This document shows, piece after piece, positions 44,478 through 54,910 of a DNA stretch of 64,000 nucleotides (positions within the stretch are counted from its first letter, which is position 1; each line of letters starts with the position of its first letter). A program made the position numbers and the translations under genes. The notes beneath the pieces are model-generated. The model had not been told where the DNA came from and ran no database searches. It saw only the letters and a program-made list of their open reading frames with translations. Source of the DNA: Tenebrio molitor (Eukaryota > Arthropoda > Insecta > Coleoptera > Tenebrionidae); assembly GCF_963966145.1 (NCBI RefSeq), contig NC_091050.1, positions 15,004,001 to 15,068,000 on the forward strand, in the 5' to 3' direction.

Positions 44478-45828
44478 ATGACCGGATCTCATAACCTGAA
44501 AATCTTTTGTTTATTTGTCATTGTCGCAGCAGTCAGTGCTGGATTAAATCCGATTGTGTTGGTGCCAGGCGATGGGGGCTCGCAAGTTGAGGCGAGACTC
44601 AACAAGTCGACCGCCGTGCACTACATCTGCGAGAAGACCACGGCGGATTACTTCAACATTTGGCTCAACATGGAGCTGCTGGTGCCCCTGGTGATCGACT
44701 GCTGGATCGACAACATCAAGCTGATCTACGACAACCAGACGCGGACAACGCGCAACAGCGACGGCGTCGACATCCGCATTCCCGGATTCGGGGGCACCGA
44801 GACCGTCGAGTGGCTGGACCCCAGCCACGCGGTCACCGGCTCGTACTTCAACAGTATCGCGAAGACTCTTGTTAGTTTGGGCCACGAGCGGAACAAGACG
44901 ATCAAGGGGGCTCCGTACGACTTCAGGAAGGCTCCAAGTAAGTCGCACAAGCAAGTTGCACAACTCCAACTCACTGCTTTGTTGCAGATGAGAATCAGCA
45001 ATACTTCGTCGACTTGAAGGCGCTCATCGAACAAACGCACGCCGACAACGACGGCCAACCGGTCATCATAATCGCGCATTCGATGGGGGGCCCCATGACC
45101 CTCCACTTCCTCAACCAACAGAGTCAAGACTGGAAGGACAAGTACATCAAGTCGATGGTCACGCTGAGCGGGGCCTGGGGCGGCTCCGTCAAAGCGGTCA
45201 AAGTCTACGCCATAGGTATGGGCACCCCACGTGACGCAATCAAATTATCGTGATTTTCTAGGGGACGATTTGGGGTCCTACGTCTTGAGGGAGAGCGTCA
45301 TGAGACAAGAACAAATCACTTCGCCCAGTCTGGCGTGGCTGCTTCCTTCCAAACTCTTCTGGAAACCGGACGAAGTGCTGGTCCAGACCGACAAAAAAAA
45401 TTTCACTGTGGCCAATCTGAAGGATTTTTTCGAGGCGATCGACTACATGGACGGTTGGGAGATGAGAAAGGACACGGAGAATTACCAACTCGACTTCAAG
45501 GCTCCGGGAGTCGAGGTGCACTGTCTCTACGGTACCGCGATACCCACAGTGGAAAGGTAAATCGCCTGAAATCAGTACTGTCGGGTTTAATCGCCGTTTT
45601 AGGTTGTTTTACAAGGCGGGGACATGGTTGGACGGATATCCCACTCTGGTTAATGGCGACGGGGACGGTACGGTGAACAGGCGCTCGCTCGAAGGTTGTC
45701 TCCATTGGGAGTCCCTCCAGAAGCAGAAAGTCTACTCCAAGGAGCTCCCCCTAGTCGATCACATGCAAATACTGAAGGACACATCAGTTTTGAATTACAT
45801 CTCGAATTTGATCAATGAAGTTTATTGA
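44478..45828 (+). CDS. PLA2G15: Lysosomal phospholipase A2 / LCAT family, 402 aa
   Basis: Exons 44,478-44,937, 44,988-45,215, 45,262-45,556 and 45,603-45,828; all introns are GT/AG and about 46-50 bp. The product begins with a signal peptide (KIFCLFVIVAAVSAGL). NPIVLVPGDGGSQVEARLNK is the LCAT-family start. The catalytic triad is visible: Ser185 in AHSMGG, Asp349 in GDGDGTVN, His381 in LVDHMQIL. Family members deacylate phospholipids in lysosomes (and can transacylate ceramide). The length is close to human PLA2G15 (412). AATAAA is at 45,955-45,960. Its place at the border of the repeat domain means its promoter lies next to transposon-rich DNA. LCAT proper is a vertebrate plasma enzyme, so the group XV lysosomal assignment is preferred. 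Confidence 0.92.
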
Positions 45829-46069
45829 TATTAAAATTTTGACTGTTAGAATTTTAGGTTAGAAGTTTTTACGAAATTGTAGCGTCGTTCCTTCCTTTGT
45901 TTTCTTCCATGACACTACTGTGTCGTTTGTCGACTCTATTTTGTGATATCTTCCAATAAAGCATCGAAACAAATCGAGTTTGAATAGTTGAGGACAACGA
46001 GGAACCCTTGCCCCACACCAAACACGTCCCGTGACAACTCAAATCTTTATTTACTCAAATTGTCAATAA

Positions 46070-46336
46070 TTACATAAAGTACATCACGACCAACGAAATC
46101 GCCAAAACAAATTCGTTAGCAAGAAGTCCAACGTTCAGTGACCCATCGTTTGTAGCGCCATCTTTGTTTGGTTTGGGAGGAAACTCGACCGGACTGTGGT
46201 CGTCAATTTCACCTACATAAACCCCCAAAACATGAAAATGCATCATAGGAGTCACTACAGATCATGATGTAAGTCGCTTACCGTTCACTTGCATCACTAG
46301 AGCAAAAACAGCGATCGCGAGCGCAGCTTTTAACAT
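46070..46336 (-). CDS. Small secreted, possibly GPI-anchored protein, 65 aa
   Basis: Exon 1 46,282-46,336 and exon 2 46,070-46,212 join in frame (GTAAGC donor, tatgtag acceptor). Exon 1 is a signal peptide, MLKAALAIAVFALVMQVNG. The middle is short and polar (EIDDHSPVEFPPKPNKDG). The C terminus is hydrophobic (ANEFVLAISLVVMYFM) after a small-residue NDGS site, the layout of a GPI-attachment signal, though a plain membrane anchor is possible. AATAAA (minus) at 46,046-46,051. The family is not recognised. Confidence 0.65.
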
Positions 46337-47316
46337 TTTTATGTAATTCACTGTTTGTACTGGAACGACCCACTACAGTTTCTAGAGCCATAAAAATAAA
46401 TAAAAGGCTCAATTATTTAATAGAACGATAACGCTTAAGTAGTTGGAGGTACATTTGCATTGTCATAATGGCGTTTTAAACGTAAATACGAGGAGTAATT
46501 AACTTAAAAAAAAAACACGTGTCGGTGGTGTTTTGTTTCCAAGTACCAATAAAAAGGGATGGCTTCGTGCGATGCGTACCGCAGACTGAACACTACACGT
46601 GCGTCGTTAAATTCCGCAATTCTGATGTGATCGCACCTTGACCTTGATAACGCTATCACGAAAACAATAACAAGACGAGTCGTATCGCTCCGTTTTATAA
46701 TAAAAATTTTATTTGTAACTGTATACACCTTAAACGAATACAAAAAATTGCACTTAAATTACATCGAGTTGCGACATACAAAAATACTGGTTGCATTCTT
46801 AAACATGTTACAGAAGAGACAATGCAGCTGGAACACAAAACAATAAACAGTAAGCCTCGAGAGGCGGCGCTCGGACCCGCACGATATAAAAATAAACAAC
46901 TGGAATTGGAAATCATTATCACACTGATATTTTTGGCATGCAGATTCTCCTTAAAATAAAGAAAAGAAAATCATGTTCTCTCGGTGCGTCGTACTCCTCC
47001 ACCTCGTCGTAGATTTTTTCTGTACAATTCGACCGATAACAATCCCTAGAGACCTCTTATTTACAACAGTAGCGTATTTACATATCTCCATCCAATGACC
47101 TTGAACATGATCATTTCGTGGTTGAATAAACTTAAGTCTATACAGTTTGTGATAAGAACAATTTGAAAGAAAGCGACGATTATTTACTGCTCTTACCGTG
47201 GTCTGGCCCTAAGTGTGACGTAATAAAAATACCGTAGGAATAAATAAAGTAAACTAGAAGCTTGTATAAAATCTTTTATGGATCATGGTCTTTATCGGTC
47301 CCACGGTCATTAAATG
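46337..47316. other. Intergenic / 3' UTR region
   Basis: Only short frames are present. The minus-strand 3' UTR of TBC1D20 may extend into this region; an AATAAA on that strand lies at about 46,709. A TATA-like tttatttatttttatgg (minus) near 46,390-46,406 could serve the small secreted protein. Confidence 0.4.
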
Positions 47317-49497
47317 TCATGTGTTAAAGATACTGCAAGAATCGATTGGTAATAAATGGTAGAGAGAGAGGATAGAAAAATGGCTTACCCGAAGAAGGTC
47401 TGTTTGGAGTTGGTCGTTTTGAGGTAATATGCGTAATATCCCAGCAAAATGGTGGCCGTGGCAAAGAGCAGTCCGTACCTGCTTCGATAATTGAACACGA
47501 GCCACGACGGCATCTTGTTACTGAACCTCACCCAGAGGGTGTTGTTCCTGTTGAGTCTTCGCCTCATTCTGATCTCTTCTTTCTTCCGCTGTTCAGCTCT
47601 TAAAACAAACCATCCATTTAATGAGCGTCAAGACAATCAATCGAACTCGCACAGAAAAGAAAGAAGCCTGGGCCAGAGACAGAGTCGAACACTACACACC
47701 AACTTTTAGCAACGGAAAAAGGCACAATTTTATTGACAACAATCTACATCTACATAGTTTTCATCTTATTACTACGGAACAGCAGAGACGTTATTAAGAA
47801 CCAATAGAAGCGAATCGTGAACAAGCTCTTAAGCAGAGAGAATAGCTTCCTAAAAAAGCTGAAATATACGTACTCTTTCTTCACCCTCTTCTTCACCTCG
47901 CCCTCCAGCTTGTTGGGCGGATGGTTCTTGTAGTAGATGAGGGCGCGCTGCAGGATCGCCTCGAAATCTAGGTTGTCGGGGATCTGCGACAGCAAGCAGT
48001 GTATGCTGGCCATGTCGCAGCCCTCCTCGAAGACTTGCTCGCGGCGCTCCACCACCAGAGACGCCGCCACGTACAGAGGCATCAGAGGCGGCGTGGCTAG
48101 GAAGAAGTCGTACAGTCTCACTACGTCTTTGTACTGGTTGAGCGAGTGCCCGAACCAGGTCAGGTACCACGGCAAGGCGAACATGGTGCCGACCATCGCC
48201 CTGAAAAGGATCCCACCCTATTACCTGGACTTTTTGTTTTTAATTGGTTTGTAACACTGCAAACAACCCGATTTTGAGTTTCACATCTTTTTGGAATGTT
48301 GGCAAAACATTCAAAATTGACAGTAAAACTGAAGAATATGCAATCTTACGGAAGTTGGTTTATGATTTACTACAATTAAAATAATCTGTTGTTGTTATTT
48401 TCTAATATCTGTTACTCCACCATATGTCCTACTTTTAATTAAAGTGAATGGATTAAAAATACATTTCAGCTGTCAAATAATTACCGTAACCTATATAAAA
48501 ACTAAAGGAACTAGATTTGCTTACTCACGCGGAAAGCGAACGATTAACGGAACCCGAAATGTTTTTCCCCTCTTTCGTATTTTAAATTTGGCGCGCTCTT
48601 GCGCACCCAGAGCCCCTAGAGCGCACCACACTTACTGCAACTTAATTGGGGCTGCGTGAAGTGGGCTCGATCTTCCAAATAATGTTTTGTGGCATACCTT
48701 TCCATGAACTCGTAGAGCTGGGGGTCGACCTTGCTCAGGAGCGGATAAATGTAGGTGAGCCTGTAGCTCGTCTTCTCCATGGTGGGCTCCATGCACTCCC
48801 TCAGGTGGTCAGTGCTGAGTCTCTCCATGATGCTGAAGCCCAACTGTTCGCCGACCACCAGCAAAAAAGTGATGGCGACGTCGTGATAGCCTTGGTAGTA
48901 GCGCAAATGCGGATACTTGATAATCACTTGCAGGATGAGAACGGTGAGTTGGTCCTGCAGGGCAAGACGCTGCTTGTAGGGAATGCCCGGGGGAAAGCGC
49001 TTCAGAGACCTGTTCACATCCAAGACCACTTGATCGTACTCGCTGTGCTTGGTCAGCTCCGCCAGGAGCGGAGTCTCGTCCAGACTGTTCGGGTCGATTT
49101 CCAGCAGCAACGGCCATATTCTGCGCCTCAAATCATCTGTCAAAACGAGACTTTCACCTCTTTGTCGCAAAACCGACGCGCTTTACCTCCGACTAGTCCG
49201 AACGGGTCGATCGCCAAGTCCTGCCACGTCTTCAGCGTTGAGTTGTTGTTGCTGAGGGCCTGCTCGATCAACTCGCGCTTCTTCCGCTCGGCCGCCGACT
49301 CCAGTTCTGCGAGGGCGCGCGTTTACACCCGGAAAACTCAAACTACAATAGTTACCTCTGTCGAACTTCAGTTCCGATCTGGTGTCTTCGTTTTCGTCGA
49401 ACTCGGACGGCCGCTCGAACTCACCGGACGAACCGTTGTTCAACAGCGAGGAGGTCTCCTCGTCGAGACTGCTCGTCTCGTTCTCCTGCGCCTCCAT
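47317..49497 (-). CDS. TBC1D20: TBC1D20, Rab GTPase-activating protein, 417 aa
   Basis: Exons (minus order): 49,497-49,356, 49,306-49,187, 49,136-48,698, 48,200-47,874, 47,598-47,389, and a 16-nt last coding exon 47,332-47,317. The TBC domain is clear: catalytic Arg130 in VVLDVNRSLKRFPPG and Gln168 in LRYYQGYHD, then FLLVVGEQLGFSIMERLSTD, LPWYLTWFGHSL and CDMASIHCLLSQIP. A C-terminal membrane span (YGLLFATATILLGYYAYYL) matches the ER-anchored form. TBC1D20 stimulates GTP hydrolysis on Rab1 and Rab18 in ER and autophagosome traffic. If the last donor is skipped the protein ends one Gly after TFF. The start is the first ATG in frame; the codon before it in the frame is GTG. Confidence 0.93.
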
Positions 49498-50233
49498 TAT
49501 GATCAGGATCACTGTTTATGTCTTGGGAATTACATCGACAAAGTGGAAAAAACCGAATTTTGATTATAACCTCACTAATCAACTGTCACACACTTTTGAC
49601 AGCTGATAACTGTCAAATGCGGGTCAAGGAGTACTGGCTCAGAGGCGGCGCGATGGAAACGTCTCCAAGAAGTGGGGCTGCCGGACGAAGAGGGGCCACA
49701 GATAATGAAAAGAATGCCAAGTATGAAATTAATTCGCGAAAGGAAAAATTTTCGACTCATAAATAAATGAGTCGCTGATTAGGTAATTAAATTAAGAAAC
49801 GATGACCCAGAGATTATAAAGAAAGTAAAATAGAATGGACCAAAACCGCACGTCAGATTAATTCGTAACTGTTTTTCTTAGAAAAAAATATTAGGACAGG
49901 AAATATTAGTTGATTGACGTCCATTCGTTTCCGCTCCTTGTGACATAAGTGTGGTAGAAAAAAAAAGAAAGTACCTGAACCAGAGATCCTGGACAGTCTG
50001 TAACCAGCTATTACACATGCTAATATAAATTATTCAAATCTCCATGATTTTGTCAGCCTGTCTAAGCACAAAGGGATGAAATGCATGTTTTACCATTTAC
50101 CACAACAGGAGGATGCTGGTCCGTGAGGGTGTCTCTGTGGCAGCTTAGAAAAATGAAGGTTGTCTTGGGGATGATAATTGTTGTTGTAATAAACGTGGTG
50201 GTTGGCGTTTCTGGGCGATGGTAGTGTTGGAAG
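49498..50233. other. Divergent intergenic region
   Basis: Lies between the TBC1D20 start (minus) and the next plus-strand gene. No coding exon recognised, but a short upstream exon of the next gene cannot be excluded around 50,100-50,230. Confidence 0.35.
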
Positions 50234-51004
50234 ATGAGCGTCTTTCTGAAATTGTCATTCAAATCTGACGTTGAATATCACAGTGGCACCAATGTGACAA
50301 TTCAAGCGGTCATCCCAAAATTCCACGTAAAAATGATCGATTCGTACGAGAAGTACAAGCAGATCGACGACATAATCGACGCACGAAAAAAGTTGGGTCA
50401 ATACAACGTCTGCAAACAACCGACTCCCATCAATTATAGATATGCCTACTCCAGTGCGGCAACCACCAGCGACAAGTTCATCCGATTCGACGACGCCACG
50501 ATGTTGGCCAACGAGGGGGACTTCTTGAACAGCTCCGACATCAAGTCCACCGACTCCGAGATAACGATAGTGCGGGTGCGGTGCGACGGGCTCGCGTACA
50601 AGCGGCGGCCCAGCAAGTGGGACATGCACGACATCGCCATCCCCGGCGACGGGTCGCACCTCGGCGAGAGCCCCTCCATGGTGAACCTGGCGACGCTGGT
50701 CCAGCAGAACGACGAGTACTTGGTGCCGCTGTCCTCCTGGGACCCCTACTGCAAGACCGACGACGCCGGCGAGAGCGCGTACGCCTGCCTCAATAAGATC
50801 GAGAAGGTCTCCGACGAGGACTGCAGCACGACCAGCCAGTTCTCCGAAGAGAACAGTCTCAGCAGCAAGAACTCGACCAACAGTCGCAGGCCCAGTTTGG
50901 CGGGTAGGATTTCAAAGTTTCTCAGGCGGCACTGCAAAAAGTCGAAAACACTGCCCGAGCCGTACCAACCTAACGCCAGCGAACGCACTTCCCCCAGAAG
51001 TTGA
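50234..51004 (+). CDS. Unrecognised serine-rich protein, up to 256 aa
   Basis: A single long frame with insect-like codon use. The ATG at 50,234 is the first; a second at 50,333 (MIDSYEKYKQIDDIIDARKK) has a better context (aaaATGA), and AG sites between them could be acceptors from an upstream exon, so the start is uncertain. The middle has KWDMHDIAIPGDGSHLGESP; the C-terminal third is serine-rich (CSTTSQFSEENSLSSKNSTN) and ends with a basic stretch RISKFLRRHCKKSKT. No signal peptide, membrane segment or catalytic motif was seen. It may be a cytoplasmic or nuclear regulatory protein, but this is only a composition-based thought. AATAAA at 51,054-51,059. Confidence 0.6.
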   Translation: MSVFLKLSFKSDVEYHSGTNVTIQAVIPKFHVKMIDSYEKYKQIDDIIDARKKLGQYNVCKQPTPINYRYAYSSAATTSDKFIRFDDATMLANEGDFLNSSDIKSTDSEITIVRVRCDGLAYKRRPSKWDMHDIAIPGDGSHLGESPSMVNLATLVQQNDEYLVPLSSWDPYCKTDDAGESAYACLNKIEKVSDEDCSTTSQFSEENSLSSKNSTNSRRPSLAGRISKFLRRHCKKSKTLPEPYQPNASERTSPRS

Positions 51005-51127
51005 GGTTAGCTCGCAAATTCGATCGTGTTGTGTTGTTGATCACGAATCAGGTAATAAATGGTAATAAATAATTGGCGACGACTCTTCTCTTCATTCGGC
51101 CGTTCAGTTTGCAGCGAGTGAGTCAGA

Positions 51128-52453
51128 ATGGATGAACGGAGAGTGTTTCGCGACCGATTGATGCATTCCGATGGCACCACCCCCTTTGAGACAATTTCAC
51201 TCATTCTACCAACCTTCTTCTACACAACCATCACCACGATAGTCGTCTCGATCCTCCGGTCACGCACTCACAACCTCACCCTCCAGTTCTGCACCGAATT
51301 CGCAACCCTCGTCATCCCCATCATCCTAAACGTGACGATTTTGGCAGACTACACCCTCCAACTCTTGTCCACATCGTGCATCATATGTCTGAGCTTGCTC
51401 TTCTGGTTGCGCACTTGCAAAACTCCCCCTAACAGACCCCCAGAAGCCTTGACGCGCGACTACATCACAAACAGTCGCTCCACCATCCACATAATCTCTG
51501 TTGTGGCGATCCTCGCCGTGGATTTTCTCGTTTTTCCGCGCCGATTCGCCAAGACCGAGACCTTCGGCTACAGCCTGATGGACGTCGGGGTCGGTCTTTT
51601 CATGTTCTCCAACGGGATAGTCGACGGAGGGCGCACCACCTTGCGCAAAGCCTTCACGGGTTCTCTGCCCCTGATCGCGATATCGGTGCTGCGCTGGCTC
51701 ACCACGACGCTCTTCAACTATCACGTGCCGGTCTCCGAGTACGGCGTGCACTGGAACTTCTTCGTCACGCTGGCGTTCTGCAGAATTCTCGTTTCGCTCT
51801 TTTTCACCGTCGTGGACGTCCGATTCGTCTGGATCAACGCCACTCTGTTGATGGTCTCCCACGAGACTCTCTTGCAGTCTGGACTGCAGAATTTCGTGTT
51901 GTCCGATGCCAAAAGGACGACGCTGTTCGAGGCCAACAAAGAGGGGATCGTCTCTGTTGCGGGGTACATCTGTCTGTACTTGTACTCCGCTTATTTCAGC
52001 CATCTGGTCGGCTTGAAGAGAGGCGGCGAAACCACCAAGAAAACGACTCTCAAGTTTGCCATCCTGTCGATTTTGACGCTGCTTTTATCTATGATTTGCC
52101 AAAAACAGTTCGGAATCTCGCGCAGGTTGGCCAACTCCGCCTACTGCTTCTGGATCTTGTTCATTGGGATTTTCATGACGGGACTCTACTACGTTACCGG
52201 AAAAATTCTAGAAGAAGTCTTCACAAAAAAATTACGCATCCAGATTCATCTCCCCTTCATTTTCCAAGCCATCAACTACAATGGTTTGGCGTTTTTCCTC
52301 GTCAGTAACTTATTAACTGGCCTAGTCAATATTTTCTGTGATACCTTGAAGGTCGACCCCTTACCTAGTTTAGTCATTATTTCTATTTATATGTTGGTCA
52401 ATTGCGCGCTAGTTTGTTACTTCTACACGAAACAAATAAAATGGAAACTATAA
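51128..52453 (+). CDS. PIGW: PIGW, GPI-inositol acyltransferase, 441 aa
   Basis: Intronless frame, multipass (about a dozen hydrophobic segments). The family signatures are DFLVFPRRFAKTETFGYSLM and VGVGLFMFSNGIV, then VSEYGVHWNFFVTLA, as in PIG-W/GWT1. The enzyme acylates the inositol ring of GlcN-PI in the ER during GPI-anchor synthesis. The length is near that of human PIGW (504) and yeast GWT1 (490), somewhat shorter. It starts 123 bp after the preceding gene and ends about 175 bp before the convergent EOGT gene, so the two share a short 3' intergenic region. Confidence 0.93.
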   Translation: MDERRVFRDRLMHSDGTTPFETISLILPTFFYTTITTIVVSILRSRTHNLTLQFCTEFATLVIPIILNVTILADYTLQLLSTSCIICLSLLFWLRTCKTPPNRPPEALTRDYITNSRSTIHIISVVAILAVDFLVFPRRFAKTETFGYSLMDVGVGLFMFSNGIVDGGRTTLRKAFTGSLPLIAISVLRWLTTTLFNYHVPVSEYGVHWNFFVTLAFCRILVSLFFTVVDVRFVWINATLLMVSHETLLQSGLQNFVLSDAKRTTLFEANKEGIVSVAGYICLYLYSAYFSHLVGLKRGGETTKKTTLKFAILSILTLLLSMICQKQFGISRRLANSAYCFWILFIGIFMTGLYYVTGKILEEVFTKKLRIQIHLPFIFQAINYNGLAFFLVSNLLTGLVNIFCDTLKVDPLPSLVIISIYMLVNCALVCYFYTKQIKWKL

Positions 52454-52627
52454 ATATTGCTTTTTTTATTTTGTCGTGTCGGTGTCACATTTTTGAGTAT
52501 TTTCACGTTACGTTATCAAATAATTTATAAAAAATATAAAAATAAGTCCTTTTAGTCACAAACATTCGATAAAAAAAATTCACATTTAACATCACATTAG
52601 TCGCAGTTAGTAAAAATCGAGAAAAAA

Positions 52628-54910
52628 TTACAATTCGTCGTGCTTCCTATCATTTATGAGATCATCGTCTATATCTTTTACTAATTCTTTGAATTGTGGA
52701 TGGTTCTGGACGTGTTTTGCCGCAATCGCCACCAAACGCACAAATTCCTCCACGTCGAAGGAGTAATTTGCGAATTTGGCGTGCGCTCCTCCGTCGTGGG
52801 ATCCCTAATTAACAAAATAAAAAAATTAGTCCTAATTAAGTGAAACTTAACCAAACGTAATGATTACACCAGCTTTATCTCTCACATAGATCAACATCGT
52901 AGCAAGTCGTAGACTAATTAGAATTAATTGTAACTAGCCGCGAACTAAGAACAATTAATTATAATCAATCGTAGGCTAATTAGAATTAATTGTGACTAGT
53001 TGTGGACCAACTAAAATTCGTAAACTAATTAAATTAATTGTGACTAGTCGCAGACTATGTAATTAGACTAATTAGAATTATTTATAACCAATCGCACATT
53101 AATTAGAATTAATTAGTCGTGTACTGATTAAAATTAATTATGACTAGTAGAATCTAGTGGTGGACTAACCACAATTAATTGTGATTAATCGGGGGCCAAT
53201 TAGAATGAATTGTGGTTGGTTTTGGACTAATTGCAATTAATTTATTGACAAAATGGTACTCCATCGTGCAGCTGAGGACCCAAAAAACGTGAAAGTTTTA
53301 CAAATCGTTTGTAATTAGTACTGGTCAGTACTAGTATTTTAATTTGGGCAATTAGTAATAATACTTACGTCCTCGACCGACGTCAGCTTATTTATTTTCT
53401 GCCAGGTGACATACTTGACGCCTCTCAACCTGGCCAGATCTAGATAGCAATTGGAGTCTTCGCAATTATACCTGAAATTAGTCCGAATTAGAAGCAATTA
53501 GCGCGTCCGGGGAGTGTTTACAGTTCAAAAACGGCCGCCCAGTCCGGTAAAAACATCAAATGAGTCAACCCCGCCCCGTGTATCCCAATAAAAACGTCCG
53601 AATTTCGAGTTAACTCGAGTTGCTCTTTGAAACCCATCTTCCTGTTGTAGACAACTTTTTGTACTTCGTAGTCGTCATTTTTGGCAATCGCTTCGATGAG
53701 TTCGTCTTCATTTAAAATTCGTCTGTATTTGGTATCTCTAGACAGTAGGGTAATTCTTATCTTCTTGTTGGTCCTATGGTAGAAAGGTATTCTGAGTCTG
53801 TGCAGAATGTGTTCGGAGAAAGCGTGAAACAGGCCGCTGTTTTCGCAGCCGTAGATGATGGGGGTGTTGTAGTAGAGGCCGAAAATCATGCGGGGCAGCA
53901 AGGGAAAAACGACGTTTTTGAAGCAGACCGTTTCGCCGCGAAAGGTTTTCAAGTCCCAGATGGGGTGGTCCGTGAAGGCGGCCCACGCGTCTTGGAACGC
54001 CGACCTATAAGTGTAAGTTTCCCAGACGAGGATGTGGACGTCAGTCGAGAAGGCGTCCCACTGAGTGGAGTTGAGGTGGAGGGACGCGTACAAGTTGAAG
54101 AAGTCGCAAAAATGGTGGTACATGTTGACTGCTAAAACAAACGATCGATCAGCCCTTTCGACTGAAGTGTGGTGCGTTCTCAGCGGACATACTAGCGTCT
54201 ATTTTCATAATGAACGTGGGCTTTTCTATGATTACATCGCAATCGCCCTCGACAATAGGCCTACGGGTAAGTCTAGTAAAGTACCTCATTTCGGGTCCCC
54301 AACTCTGCAACGGACTTATATGATCGGCCTGCGCCTCTAGCTCTTTCTGTTTAAAATCGCAGTAGCCGCCGATTTGGCCCTTTTTCAACACGTCCATCTT
54401 GTACCGAATCGGCTCCTCGCGGTTCCTCAGGTCCGTGAAGTTGACCATGAGGTTCCTGCCGCGGCAGAATCGCAAATGCTCTGAACACTCCAGGCTGCTG
54501 TCGTCGGCGAACAGCGGCTCGCACAGCAGCTTCATCTCGCGCAATTGTTGCTTGACGAAACCGAAATCGGCTTGGGTGTAGAAGGTGTTGATCTGGTCGG
54601 ACTTCGACTTGACCCAGCCTTTGTGGTCGCCGGGACAGCGGGGCGCCGAATAACGTTTCGACTCGTCGCAAGAGTACTCGTAGCCCCAACATTTGTCGGC
54701 GTGGAGGGCGGATGTGTAAGGGCACTCGGGGTCACTGGCACATTTCTCGGAAATCGAAGGGAAACTCGCAAAATAGAAGGGTAAATGCGCATCTGGCAGG
54801 TTAATACTGGAGAAGTTATTACAATACACAGAGTGGCTTAACAGCAAAAATATGAATAAAACACACATGTTGGCGGCGGCCGAGGGTGCAGATGACACAA
54901 ATGAATTCAT
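52628..54910 (-). CDS. EOGT: EOGT, EGF-domain O-GlcNAc transferase, 535 aa
   Basis: Exons (minus order): 54,910-54,193, 54,131-53,522, 53,471-53,369 and 52,804-52,628. Signal peptide MCVLFIFLLLSHSVYC near the start. The DUF563-type glycosyltransferase region has MYHHFCDFFNLYASLHLNST, VFPLLPRMIFGLYYNTP, IHGAGLTHLMFLPDWAAVFE and YNCEDSNCYLDLARLRGV. The C terminus is HDEL, an ER-retention signal. EOGT attaches O-GlcNAc to EGF repeats (for example of Notch and Dumpy) in the ER lumen. The second exon has a tandem TAGCAG acceptor: the first AG gives DATVNM, nearer the human DAGVNM, the second gives DAINM. Human EOGT is 527 aa. The first intron phase and length fit. A second ATG 14 codons in is also a possible start. 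Confidence 0.94.
52880..53240. repeat. Degenerate AT-rich tandem repeat in EOGT intron 3
   Basis: Variants of actaattagaattaattgtg followed by actagtcg- or aatcg-like words recur about ten times at roughly 27-32-bp spacing. The array accounts for most of the 564-bp intron, which is far longer than the others in this cluster. Confidence 0.7.

Noticed and set aside
44544..44969. 141-codon minus frame opposite PLA2G15 exon 1
   Set aside because: Shadow of the GC-rich coding exon on the other strand.
48646..49563. 305-codon plus-strand frame
   Set aside because: Lies antisense across TBC1D20 exons 1-3 and is explained by the codon bias of that gene.
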